A stretch of 64,000 nt of DNA from Sycobia sp. Sy_11. Lineage: Eukaryota; Arthropoda; Insecta; Hymenoptera; Epichrysomallidae. Numbering within the stretch: position 1 is the stretch's first letter; each line of letters starts with the position of its first letter. Shown piece after piece: positions 26,614 through 37,238 of the stretch. The translations under genes and the position numbers were made by a program. The stretch spans positions 1,844,001-1,908,000 of the forward strand of contig JACCIC010000099.1 of NCBI GenBank assembly GCA_018907035.1. The letters are read 5' to 3'. The notes below the pieces were generated by a model that had not been told where the DNA came from, ran no database searches, and was given only the letters and a program-made list of their open reading frames with translations.

Positions 26614-27014
26614 GCGCTAAATTCACACATAGACTGATAATAATTTCAAGCAATAAAAAATTGTTTATCCGACAATTCTATTAATTGTACATATATACCA
26701 TTGCATTAGCACTGTACCATATAATAATTAGTGAATAAAATTATCGATGTCGAGTGCCTATAGATACGCAGAGAGGTCACCGGAGGATTCAACGTCCGAA
26801 TCGCCTCCCTCTGCCTCCGCACGGCTTATGGTCTAAATATATATTATATTTATTGTTGCAGAGTCTATACGAACAAATGTTGCTGAGATTAAACAGAGTC
26901 CCAAAACAATAAACTAATCAAAGTAATCAAACTTTTAACTAATCAAAAGTCCTACGCAAGTAAAATTCTATTATAGTTGATGAAGATTTCATTCTTCCTG
27001 ATGTATGTATGTAA

Positions 27015-27017
<3 letters not shown>

Positions 27018-27079
<62 letters not shown>
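27018..27079. repeat. (TA)n microsatellite
   Basis: About 62 bp, among the longest pure TA runs in the window. Confidence 0.95.
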
Positions 27080-27083
<4 letters not shown>

Positions 27084-28445
27084 ATCGCATAAGATTTTAA
27101 AACGATTTCAAAGTGTAACTTCAATTCAATCTTTTTATTTAATATAATAGTGTATTTATTATTTTTTAAAAAATTTTTAAAAACATTTTTTAAAAGACTA
27201 GAATATTGCCACAAAAATTATTTAAGAATTATTAGTAATTTATTATTTTTAGAATCTTTCGCAACAATTTGTATTTATTTTATTTGAAATTATAATTCAA
27301 GATACATGTTTTAAAATTTATCAAATAATTTGATGCTAAAAAGTCCTGTAAATTTTTGTTACTGTTAGAAAATTTTCTCATCGTCATTATCATATCACAA
27401 GTATTATTATTATTATTATTCTTTTCATATTATATTAATCTTGTTATTTGCTTTAAAACTTACAAACATATCACGCGTGACATACCCACATATAATTGAT
27501 TTATCTCTCATTATCATTGAAACGGATTGTTGAAATAAATTAATAAAAAGTAATAAAAACGGTTTCAAAACCTTTGTCTTTTTCTGCCTCTACTGTGGTC
27601 CATAAAATATTAATAAATAAAATTGTACAGTGCGAGGGTAGAATCAGGTAGAATAGTAGTATATAATATGAATCCGCAATTCAAGATAAATTTAGAAAGA
27701 CTATGAAAAGTAAACGTCAAAATTTATTTGGGATGAGGGCGCTTAATTTAATATTTTAGTAAATAGCGAGTGAGACAATTCAAAAGTGAGAACTGCGATA
27801 TTCTCGTCGCAAAGAAAATATTAAAATAATAAGAAATGTTTTATCGAGAGGCGTATGCACACATTATAGGTATTATATATATATATTTCATGAATGTGAT
27901 AGTTAGTTCTGTAATAGAAGCGTCGTTAGAGTCCTTTTAAAAAAAGCTTTATCGAATGTTATACCGATTTAGCAAAGAAAGCATGTATTGCTATAAAGAA
28001 ATCTTATCGAAATACCAAAGTATAAGTATGTAAATATCTCAAGACATTTATTTTAATTCTATGCGCCTTAAAACACGAGCTCACTGTAACAATTATGAAT
28101 TATTGAATGATTGCAAGCTCTTAGTTTTCGCATTGTTAAAGTTAAATGCCTTTCTGTCAGACTGCGATGTTATCCTGTATAAAATAAAGTTCAACGTCTT
28201 TCTCATAATTCTAGAAGTTCATGAATTTTCTATCCATACTCTAATTTTTTACAATATTGTCAAGTTTATATTTTTGTTTATTAATATTTTCAGACTTCTT
28301 GATTTACAGTTTAATTTAAAGTTTACTATTTTATAAAAGTAAGTTAAGCAAAATGCAGTAAATCAAAAAAGTTGTTTTAAACAAAGAGCAGTGATACCAT
28401 ATTAATTAAATTATGATACTTTATGGAAGTATATATTGTCAAAGG

Positions 28446-28455
28446 TTTATTTATT
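28446..28455 (-). terminator. Polyadenylation signal for RAD18 (minus strand)
   Basis: The minus strand reads AATAAATAAA about 80 bp beyond the RAD18 stop, two overlapping AATAAA hexamers. Confidence 0.6.
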
Positions 28456-28532
28456 TTTACACAGATATAGTACAGAAGCTTTCAACAGAAAATTAAGGCT
28501 CGGCCTAGTTTCTATACACACAAATATAAATT

Positions 28533-28954
28533 TTAACTTAAATTACGATCAGGAGCTACCTGTCGACGACGAACGGGTCGTTTGGGTGGATTTTGAATTG
28601 GTTCATCTGAGGACTGATCTTTGCAATTCATTTTTGGTCTGCCCCGTCGACGTTTCAACGAGCCATCCGGGGGAGCTGTATTAGTTAGTTTCTGAGGAGA
28701 TACTATTCGAGACTGTTTGCTTGTATAACTGGTAGCTGATTTTCTTTTAACATTTTCTGCTACTGTATTATGTTCGCAATATCGAGTTGTTGGCTTTCTT
28801 TGTCTTACTGGACGATTCATTGTTTCATCGTTTACAGAAAACTGAGTATCTTCATTGGCAGAAGTAGAATCGTTTTCTTTTTGTAACGGTACATCACTTA
28901 AATGTAAATTTTTAAGGATTTTGTTCTCTTCAGATTCTTTAGTTACTATAATAG
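28533..28954 (-). CDS. Rad18: RAD18 exon 8: basic C-terminal tail with AT-hook-like motif
   Basis: The acceptor TACAG is followed by 139 residues and TAA at 28533-28535. The tail is Arg/Lys-rich (PVRQRKPTTRY, KRRRGRPK, KRPVRRR). RRGRPK matches the AT-hook core that binds the minor groove of AT-rich DNA. It may also serve as nuclear localisation signal. Confidence 0.85.
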
Positions 28955-31900
28955 CTGTAATAACAGGATATAGTATAAATAAATACATTCTTTTTAAATT
29001 ATTTACATGAATAACTAAAAATTATTTTGATTGCTACTATATTATACATGCTATAATTATAACTACTTTATGCATACATATAGTTAAATTAGTTTTATAT
29101 TTTAAAAGTAAGGATTAATAATGTTTTAAGTGATAAAGGCATTGTTTTGTTTACTAGTTATTATGCATAGTTCAGCATTTAACTTTGCTTGCTGAGCGAA
29201 GGCTGTGCCATGTACAGAATTTAATTTGCGTCATACCGAAATCTTGATATATATGTATGCCTGAGTAAAAGAACTATTTACTTTGTATAGTGATAAACAA
29301 AACAAAATAAATAAATATTGTTAATCATTGACCACCATAACTTCATTCATATAATTACTTTGCTATTGCGTAAAAAAATACTAAATTTTCAATGTACCAC
29401 AAAATAAATTATCTTTAAAACATATTAGATAAATTCATTTAATTATTAAATAATTATGTCTATAACTCACATTTATTTATAAATTCACTAGAGCTATCAC
29501 CATTTAAAATATCAAAGGAAAACTCATCAATTGGACTACTCCTATTTTTAGTTAAGACACTAAAATGTTCATGTTCTTTTGGATCTTCCTTTTCGAGGAA
29601 ATTTTGGACCTTATCTTGTTGATGAAATGGAGTTACATTGTTACCTTGCATTTCTTTGGTATTAGTTTTTGTTTCCTTATTATTTGTGGATCCAACTAAT
29701 TTAAAAATAAAATTAATAATTTTCTCTTTTAAATTTAGTATTTTTAGAAAATTTTAACTACCATTACATACGCTTATCTACAAATTCATTTGAACTCTCA
29801 TCAGTATGTGCATCGAATGTAAAATCATTAATAATAGAATTGCACAAATTCCTTGCTGCAGTTTCTCGATCGTCTTGTAATACCAACTCATGATTTATTT
29901 CTTGGGGAATCGCTGATAAACTGGAATTAGATTTATTTAACTGTACATTTGATAATCTTACCCGCTTGTGATATGATTTCTTATTTAATATTGGACTGGC
30001 TGGTACATCCTCATCTGTTAATTCACCAGCTATTTCTTCTTCTGATACAACAGTTGTTTCATTATAAGTTTCTAATTTATTAGTCTGAAAAGTATTATTT
30101 ATAAAAATATTTTGCGGTTTTTTAATGGGACTCCCCATAGTACTTGTACTGGCACTGGAGTCATTTACATTTATATAATGTTGCAATGGACAAGTTTCAT
30201 CGGAATCCGAATCTTGAAATGTATGATCTCTTGACTCAGTTAAAGTGCAAACATCATCATTTTCAGAAATATTTTCTAAAGTACGTTCAATACCGGAAGA
30301 AGTTGAGGGTTTACTAGAATTAACTATGTCACTATCTGGTTTCTCCTCTAATCTACGGAGTCTAACTTCTTCAATAAGTTTGTCAAAATTTGATTTATTT
30401 ATTTCTCCTATGAAAATTTAAGTTCATTAATGATTAATATTTAAGTTTATTAATAATAAATATTTCTGACAACTACTGAATATACTTACTATATTTTTTC
30501 TGAGCTTCATTTATTGCTTCTTCTTTGGCATTTCTTTCAATTTGTAGCCTCTATAAAATATGAAAAAACTCTGACATATTATATATTACTATTGTTACAA
30601 TTAATAAAAAAAATTATATGTTATAATACATTTACTGTTGTAGCAGATACTAAAAAGTTATCCATTTTTCGTTCTTGTTTTTCTTCTGCTTCACACTGTT
30701 TAATCAATTCAGCTGTAGGTCTGGGTTCTAATTTATCACATTCAGCATTGTAAATTGTAGAATATCTAGTGAATCGATTTTCCAGAGTTTTTCTATCTCC
30801 TTGAGTTGACAAACCAAATTCTTTCATTTTTCTGCGCAATTCTGCATCTTTCATAACTCTAAGAACAAGTTTTGGCATAGGTGGACGCTTTGATACAAAA
30901 CTAAAAAATTTTAAATATTTATGAAATCATATAGATAATTTATATGAAAAATTCTGTTCATATATTAAATATTATTTTGAAAATGTCTAAATTTATAATA
31001 TCTAATATTAATTTTTACGTTTGGGCTTTTATAATTTCTTGATTAGTTTCTCGTTTTAGACAGGCATCTAAATGAACATTTATATTATTTTCAGAAATTT
31101 CAACACTACATACAGGACATGCTACTGTTTTTATATTTATATTCATAGGTTGACGTATTACTTCTTTTCTTCTAGGAGTATTAAACATTTTTGCAATGCT
31201 TGGTATACTTTTGCTAGTGCTTGGGCTAGACGCATTATAATTAGAACTAGTGGCCAAAGATGAACTAACACTAGGAGATTTTGAGTCACTCTCCTTTATT
31301 TCTATTACTTTTGGAGATTTAGGCAGCTGAATATTTCGTGCCGGTCGTATTGGTGGTGTACTATGTATATCTTCATTTTCTTGTAATACAGTACTATATA
31401 TAATTCTATTTTGTATAATATTGATTAATTTTTCCCTTAGTTGTGTGTAATATTGAATAAGATGATCCATTGATCGATTTACATACAAATCTTTCTCAAA
31501 GAAAACATGAAAGCAGGCTGGACACTGGGTTTTGTAATGTAAGTATTTTCGAATACACAATGAGCAATCTAAAATTTAATTATATGTAATAGTATAATGA
31601 ATAATTTTTACTACCCTTAATAGTTCTAATAAATCAATGTTAATTTATAATATAGAAAAAATTAAAACAACACATGATAAGATAGCTCAGCAACTTACAG
31701 TTATGTGAACAAGGTGTTATAACTGATGTCTCCATATAATCATAACATATGCCACATACCATGGACTCTTCAATTCTCTAAACAATTGCACATAAAAGAA
31801 TGACAGTACAAAGAACATTGATAATGATTCATAACAGATTGTAATCAAATACAAAACAGTATAAAATATTTAGCATATTATAATAAGAATTATCAAAACA

Positions 31901-31990
31901 ATAAATTTGCATAAGTAAAATAATAAAAAATGTTTATACCTTTAATTCTATAAATTCTTCAGGCCACGTTATATCCCGTATTTTTGTCAT
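28533..31990 (-). CDS. Rad18: E3 ubiquitin-protein ligase RAD18, complete, eight exons
   Basis: Exons in gene order: 31990-31940, 31777-31699, 31568-31019, 30900-30636, 30550-30490, 30407-29772, 29695-29471 and 28954-28533. All junctions are GT-AG and in frame, giving 762 residues. RAD18 with RAD6 mono-ubiquitinates PCNA to start translesion synthesis at stalled forks in the nucleus. A C3HC4 RING uses C25, C28, C40, H42, C45, C48, C59 and C62, with the diagnostic stretch CSHNYCSLCIRKYL. A UBZ4 finger uses C194, C197, H209 and C213. A SAP-like DNA-binding helix pair follows at about 236-272, then a charged helical region where the family binds RAD6. The ATG has a good context (ACTAAAATGA). The protein is clearly longer than vertebrate RAD18 (about 500 residues). 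The additional tail (about 340-762) is Ser/Asn/Glu-rich, with an AT-hook-like RRGRPK at 725-730. Confidence 0.95.
28955..29470 (-). other. Last intron of RAD18 (516 bp)
   Basis: AT-rich. Nothing recognised in it. The other RAD18 introns are shorter than 270 bp. Confidence 0.8.
29471..29695 (-). CDS. Rad18: RAD18 exon 7: tail with repeated motif
   Basis: Symmetric phase 1-1 exon bounded by ATTAG and GTGAGT. It ends with FSFDILNGDSSSEFINK, matching the end of exon 6. It also has QDKVQNFL, which resembles a PCNA-binding PIP box but lacks the usual second aromatic residue. Confidence 0.82.
29772..30407 (-). CDS. Rad18: RAD18 exon 6: acidic low-complexity tail
   Basis: The acceptor CATAG joins with one base from exon 5 to make Arg. 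The 211 complete codons are Ser, Glu, Asp and Asn rich. It ends with FTFDAHTDESSNEFVDK, a motif repeated at the end of exon 7. Confidence 0.85.
30490..30550 (-). CDS. Rad18: RAD18 exon 5: short charged helix
   Basis: 61 bp reading RLQIERNAKEEAINEAQKKY, bounded by TATAG and GTAAGT. The predicted helix fits the region that binds RAD6 in known RAD18 proteins (inference). Confidence 0.85.
30636..30900 (-). CDS. Rad18: RAD18 exon 4: SAP region
   Basis: It reads RPPMPKLVLRVMKDAELRR and then KEFGLSTQGDRKTLENR, the two-helix SAP signature. A YNAECD segment matches the RAD18 family just after SAP. Phase 0 at its donor. Confidence 0.93.
31019..31568 (-). CDS. Rad18: RAD18 exon 3: second half of RING, linker, UBZ4 zinc finger
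   Basis: It reads YCSLCIRKYLHYKTQCPAC at its start, completing the RING. It ends after the UBZ motif VACPVCSVEISENN with a downstream H-x3-C. A Ser-rich linker lies between. The donor GTAAAA splits a Thr codon. Confidence 0.95.
31699..31777 (-). CDS. Rad18: RAD18 exon 2: first half of RING finger
   Basis: The acceptor TTTAG precedes AGAATTGAAG and the donor GTAAGT follows. It supplies the first two Cys (VCGIC) and the central Cys-His (PCSH). Its last base begins the Tyr codon completed by exon 3. Confidence 0.93.
31940..31990 (-). CDS. Rad18: RAD18 exon 1: start codon and N terminus
   Basis: 17 codons (MTKIRDITWPEEFIELK) followed by the donor GTATAA. The exon ends at a codon boundary. Other frames close quickly and no upstream in-frame ATG is close. 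Confidence 0.88.
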
Positions 31991-32279
31991 TTTAGTAATT
32001 TGTTTTAAGGTTAGTCGAAACAAAAAAACATATGAACTACTTCTAATTGCTACATTGAATGTTTCCTATTTCTTAACATTTCAATATAATTATCATTGTT
32101 AAAACTTAATAAAGAAAACATTTTTAGAAGTTTACATTCTATATTCACTTGCTTTAACTCAAAAAGTACATGAAGATAACTTCAAACAAAAAGAAAACTT
32201 TTATTTGTCAATGAAAGATGGAAATACCCGCCTTTTTGTTTCTGATGTTCCGATGGAAGATATATATAATTGTATATAA

Positions 32280-32345
32280 CAGCTGGTCAATGCGCGCGCA
32301 AAAGCGATCGTAGCGCTTCGAGCGGCGCGTGGGTAGAAGCTGTTT
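32280..32345 (-). promoter_or_regulatory. Putative RAD18 promoter (GC-rich island)
   Basis: A short CpG-rich block (GCGCGCGC, CGATCGTAGCGC, GAGCGGCGCG) lies about 290-355 bp upstream of the RAD18 start in very AT-rich surroundings. Location and composition fit a promoter; no initiator was assigned. Confidence 0.35.
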
Positions 32346-32797
32346 ATAAAAGGAAAATTTTCTTTACCGATAATTTGAAACTTATCGTCATCAAATAAAA
32401 ATATTTTCTTTATAATCATCAACGTAGAAATATCGCACATTATTATACTAAATCATTTAATTTGTGCAAAACGTTTAGTTGATGAACAAATTAGACATGA
32501 AATAGCGTAAATTATATAAATGAATTATACTAACAAAATATTTAAAAAATAATATAAGCAAATTTATAATTGTTTTTATGATTTAAGATATAGCACACAT
32601 GGGTTTTGAAAAAATCGATATGTTTTCATTAATGTAAATTTTCAATTGAGAACGGATTTTAGAAATTTGATTCTGCTTGAAGCAGCTTGAATCTGTTTTT
32701 CTTAAAGTTTTGTTTTATTTTTAAAGTAGATGAGAGCAAAATGACTCAAGTTTTTATGGTTAATTTTTATAAATATATACTTTTCAATCTTTAATCG

Positions 32798-32888
32798 TCG
32801 CCTCTGTATAAAAAAGGTGTTATCTAACGCCCGGTACAAAAAGATTCTATCTGAGCGCCTGTTTCAAGAAGGTGCTATCTCGCAGACC
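32798..32888. repeat. Three degenerate tandem copies of a unit of about 29 bp
   Basis: Units starting CGCCTCTGT, CGCCCGGT and CGCCTGTTT at about 32798, 32829 and 32858 each contain AAAAAGGTGCTATCT-like sequence. An inverted trace (CACCTTTTTAAGGGGCG) lies at 33298-33314, outside the foldback element. Confidence 0.55.
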
Positions 32889-32923
32889 AATTTGTTTTAC
32901 TTCAATTTGAGTTGGCACCAATA

Positions 32924-33297
32924 CCTACATATTCGTGGTATTTAATTTAAAATACGAAAATAAATTATTTATATATATATAGAAAAAATATCTAGACGGC
33001 TTCCACAGGTAATCTCGTAGATACGTGTTCGCACACTGGAATACGATGTCCAGGTGAACAATGTAGAAGTCGTTCAAAGACATCTGAACATCATATTCTA
33101 CCGTCCCCCCCCGCCTGGACATCACATGCTATCGTCTGAATACGAAACTTCCTGTAGAAGTCGGTTTGAGACACCTGGACATAGTATTTCAGCGTCCGAA
33201 CAAGTAACTACGAGAATACCCGTGGAGGCCGTATTGATATATAGATATATAGATAATTTATTTTCTTATTTTAAATTAAATACTGCGAATACGTAGC
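32924..33297. mobile_element. Foldback/MITE-like element with inverted arms of about 130 bp
   Basis: The left arm 32924-33056 and right arm 33172-33297 are diverged reverse complements, for example TTTAATTTAAAATACG against the complement of TATTTTAAATTAAA, and ATGTCCAGGTG at 33046-33056 against CACCTGGACAT at 33172-33182. The loop of about 115 bp repeats arm-related words. There is no coding capacity. The structure fits a non-autonomous DNA transposon. I could not identify a clean target-site duplication. Confidence 0.65.
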
Positions 33298-34687
33298 ACC
33301 TTTTTAAGGGGCGATATATATACTTATTGCTTGAAAATTCTATTGTATTTATTATTTGCTGCTGCAAAATTCTAGAAATGTTACAGTTATATATCTATAC
33401 ATAATATATGGGTTGAAAAGTAAAATGTTGAAAATGCATTGTACTATATTTATCGATAGCAATATTATAGTAAATGCACACACAATAAATTAATGCAATA
33501 TTTATGTTATAAAAATATTGTGAACTTGCAATAAATGGTACTATATAACAGATATTGATAACTAACCAGTTTGTAAAATCTTATTGTAGTATTTTTTTTG
33601 ACAAATGTATATGTATTGAATTTAGATAATAAATTAAGGCGCACTAAATCATTCTAGATGCTAAAATTCTTTCATGTACATAAGCCACAATAAAATCAAT
33701 CCAATGTTTGAATTCTAAAGTACGAAACTTATCTAAAAATTTAAATGCAATTTTTACTGTAAAATCATAATTAAGAGGATGCAACCATAAATTTCTGCTG
33801 CATACATGATTACCTTTATAATTTTAAATGCTAATTATTTTTTTACCTAAAGATATTTATTGTAAAACTATGAATCTCTTATTTCCTGAAATTACTTTCA
33901 ATTATCACATGCATAATAAGGTTGTATTTAATAATATTTTAGGATTTTGTATACTATTATGAACATGAGTATTGTAGTACTGTTTAATTTCAAATCTTTA
34001 AAACGCTGAATATGCATATATTATATGTTTAAAAAATGCAAAATCCCTGAAATATATGCTTTATACTTTAACTCTGATAAAATTTAAAGTATAACGGAAA
34101 TAAGGAATTCAAACAGCCAGATAAATTTTCATCTTTATATTCATCATAATTTTCATAGTGTATTAATTTACGTTCGGTGAATAATGATAATGAATAGGAA
34201 AATTCGTTTTTCCTAAAACATCAATAGGTTACAAATTTTATGTTACTGCTAATGGAATCACGCAAGCCATTCTTCAATATTGTACATAAATACAAATTCA
34301 TGTATCCATTAATGACAGCAAGTTGAGTGATCAAGATTAATGCATTTATATACTTCTCATTTTATTTCTTTTCACAAGTAAAATATTACTTTTAAAGTAA
34401 CGGATAATAATATTATACTTTGTATATCTAACAATAGACTATCTGTCGACTTATTGATGAGCGAAATACGTCGGCGAGGGCGAAACATACACAATAAATT
34501 TTTATAAATATAATTGAATTAAAATTCTTAATAAATTTCTTTCAAAAAATTTTTTTGATATATTTTTTCATTTCAATCAATAAATAAATTTAATTATTAT
34601 GAAATTTTTTTCTTTATTTGAGCCTATAAACTGGCATTACTTGCCATGAACGAGACATGTAATAAGTTTGTGCTCTTCAATCATTCA

Positions 34688-34900
34688 AATCAATGTCAAT
34701 CCTATGTAGACATTTACATGAAACCATCTGACTTTATGATGTTCATTATCTAATAAATTTATAAAACTATGAAGAGGCTTATCACTTTCAATATATCGTA
34801 GTATTGTAACTACTTGACCTTGATGCCTGTCCTCTGCATGATCTACGGAAGCCGAATAAATTTTGATTATTTTTAAGCGTCTTATGATTACACGTCTTCA
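34688..34900 (-). pseudogene. Unidentified decayed reading frame, minus strand
   Basis: About 69 codons are open between stops without a start, including VDHAEDRHQGQVVTILRY and, further on, HHKVRWFHVNVYIG, a composition more protein-like than the surrounding DNA. Upstream on the same strand, MDHNEVLSFLETTYREAEKL is open in a different frame from 35010. Together they suggest a frameshifted relic of a gene or transposon ORF. I do not recognise the family. Confidence 0.35.
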
Positions 34901-35414
34901 TCAATGAACTGTAAATTGTAAACGATAGATAATTCGTAGTCCTACTTTTGCAATTTCTCTGCTTCTCTATATGTTGTTTCAAGAAAAGATAATACTTCAT
35001 TATGATCCATAATAACAAAAAATTACCATTATCCTGCGATTCTGAAGTTTCATTAGTTCCTATAACGCAGTCAAACTACGTTCAACTATGAAGATTATAT
35101 ATATTATGTCCAAAATATACTTCAGAATTTTACTTCAAAAGCATTTTTCTTCAGTTTTTACAAAAATTGTTGAAAGTTTGTCGGTAATTAATAGATCTTA
35201 TGGAAAATTTTCGCTAAATCATAGGAATACAGTTAATAGGACACTTCTCATTTCTATATACAATTATTTTCTGTTTAAAAAAAGTGTATTCTTGTTGAGT
35301 GAGTTTTTCACGTAGATTTTATTTGAAAAAATACCTTGTCGTTTATCCAACTAAAAAAAAATTTTTATTAACTTGAAAACAAAAATAGCCTTTCATTGAA
35401 TTGAGAATAAAAAT

Positions 35415-35527
35415 GGGTGATTATTTTATCAGTTTCAATCGTTTTAGTAAGTTTCTAGGCATTAGTTTCGACAGTCAGCTAAATTTTATAGAACAAATGG
35501 AATGTCTGCAAAATAAATCATTTAAAC
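35415..35527 (+). pseudogene. Fragment of non-LTR retrotransposon reverse transcriptase
   Basis: The frame reads FSKFLGISFDSQLNF and QNKSFKRL, which resembles the conserved FLG-x-x-F/L-D segment near the end of jockey/I/R1-type reverse transcriptases. It ends where gypsy-like sequence starts. Only this fragment remains, so the assignment is tentative. Confidence 0.45.
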
Positions 35528-36520
35528 GATTATTCGAAGAATCTTACGACAATTTCGACACAAAGCCGAAATCGGTTTTACGCCTTTGGCAGTAACAGAT
35601 CAGCCTAAGCAAAATGTATATGCAGACTTTTGCCGTTCAATCAATGATCATATATTCGTAGTTATAATTGATGCGTACTTAAAATTAATTGATAAAAAGG
35701 AAATGCATAATATTAAATCACTTTTAGCAACAGAGACTTTTAAAGGATATTTTAACATTTTTTTGGAACTCCCGCACGCATTTGTAACAGATAATGGTCT
35801 TTCATTCAGAGAGAAAGATTTTAAAGGGTCCTTAAAATACAATCATATAAACTATTATCAGACAGCACCGTATCATCCGGCGTCTAATGATACAGCAAAA
35901 AATGCAGTAAGTAATTTTAAAGATAAGTTTAAATTATTAGTAAAAGATAAGTTTCCGCGATATGTTGCATTACTAATATATTTATTTAACTATAGAGTAA
36001 CACTGTATTGTTCTATAGAATATTCGCCATCTTAGTTATAAATTAAGAATTGACTAAATTAATTCGAATTACAGATGCAATTCGTAACATAAGTTTAAAT
36101 AAGACTATACATTATGATGGCCAAAAGCTATGCGACAAATAAATAGCGAAAAGCTCGAGTATTAGGAAAGGTACGTCTTGTTACGTATAAAGTAAAGACA
36201 AATCGCAATAATATATGTGGGCATGACCTTTAGATCAATTGCGAATGTTTAAAAATAATATGTATGATATTGTCACACCTAATTGTTATATACAAACATC
36301 GTGATTATCAAACACTATAACGAAGCTTTAGGTTGATAATGAAAATAATTGTAAATCCGACTGTGATCAACATACTATTGAAAGGCCAATAAAATATAAT
36401 GTAATCATAAGTCAGTCAGGAAAATGTGTACAAGTAATCGAACTAAAAGAAATTATAAGTACACTTGCACCGAAACGTTCGGTACGAACACGCAAGAATC
36501 CGAAAAGATTAAACTTTTAA
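35528..36520 (+). pseudogene. Ty3/gypsy integrase pseudogene with 3' pol tail
   Basis: The core frame from 35586 shows VYADFCRSINDHIFVVIIDAY, then FVTDNGLSF and TAPYHPASND, the first two catalytic Asp regions of a gypsy integrase. The expected third catalytic residue (Glu) reads as Lys in AKNAV. Both Cys expected in the zinc-binding motif just upstream are changed (SYDNFD). One frameshift near 35595 separates that motif from the core, and there are stops at 36033 and beyond. The terminal basic frame ends PKRSVRTRKNPKRLNF with TAA at 36518-36520. It is not functional. The upstream gag, protease and reverse transcriptase parts are absent. Confidence 0.85.
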
Positions 36521-36546
36521 TTAGTCATCGTTTAAGCCGGAAGGGT

Positions 36547-36808
36547 TGTCATATATGAGTATATTCTGGATGCCAGTTAGTACGTATTGTTCATATACCC
36601 AATGTGAAACCAAAGCTGTATCAAGTGATGTAATTATAATCTGTAGCTGTAAGTACAGCGTTAATTAGTATTAACAGTTTGACAAAGAATAACATATACT
36701 AACGATTTGTGTAAATATTGTTGTATTCATGCAGATTATAGTCCTAGTATTATTCAATCAGTATATATAATTTTATAACTCGGTGTAAGGCATCGAATAT
36801 ATTTTACA
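36547..36808 (+). repeat. Candidate 3' LTR of the gypsy element
   Basis: It begins TGTCATATATGAG right after a purine tract (GGAAGGG at 36539-36545), 26 bp beyond the terminal stop of the integrase frame. A TG...CA element could end at TTTTACA at 36808 (262 bp). No 5' LTR is in the window, so the right boundary is inference. Confidence 0.45.
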
Positions 36809-37238
36809 AGTTTAAGCGAAACATTCAATAATCACTGAAACCTACAATATTTATGTAAAACGATAGCTAATCAAACTACTGTGTAACAAAAAACTGCCAA
36901 TTTATAAATCCATCTTAAATTACAATAAAAATATGTGAAAAGCAAACATTAGCGACACAAATTAATTGAGTTTTTAATCCAAAATTCAATTGAATTGAAT
37001 TAAAATTAATCACCTAATACTTATAGATATTTCAATCTCACAGTATCTGTGTACGTATACAACAACTTCTGGTTTTAAAGCGGGATACACCAGGGGCAGA
37101 AGGCGCTCTTAAAGTATCACTAAAAATATTTCTTCTATTCTATTCGTAAAGCGTTCTAGAATTCCTGCCATCTTCAAAATTCATAGTAAAAGAAGTCTCT
37201 GTATTTATAAAATCAAAAGCATTTATTTTGAACTAATC

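Larger units (their letters stand above)
26311..28445. other. Intergenic region between PDZ gene and RAD18 (convergent genes)
   Basis: It holds GA arrays at about 26478-26527 and 26559-26583, a TA array at about 27018-27079 and a short ATT array near 27403-27421. Both flanking genes end here. No gene was seen. Confidence 0.75.
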
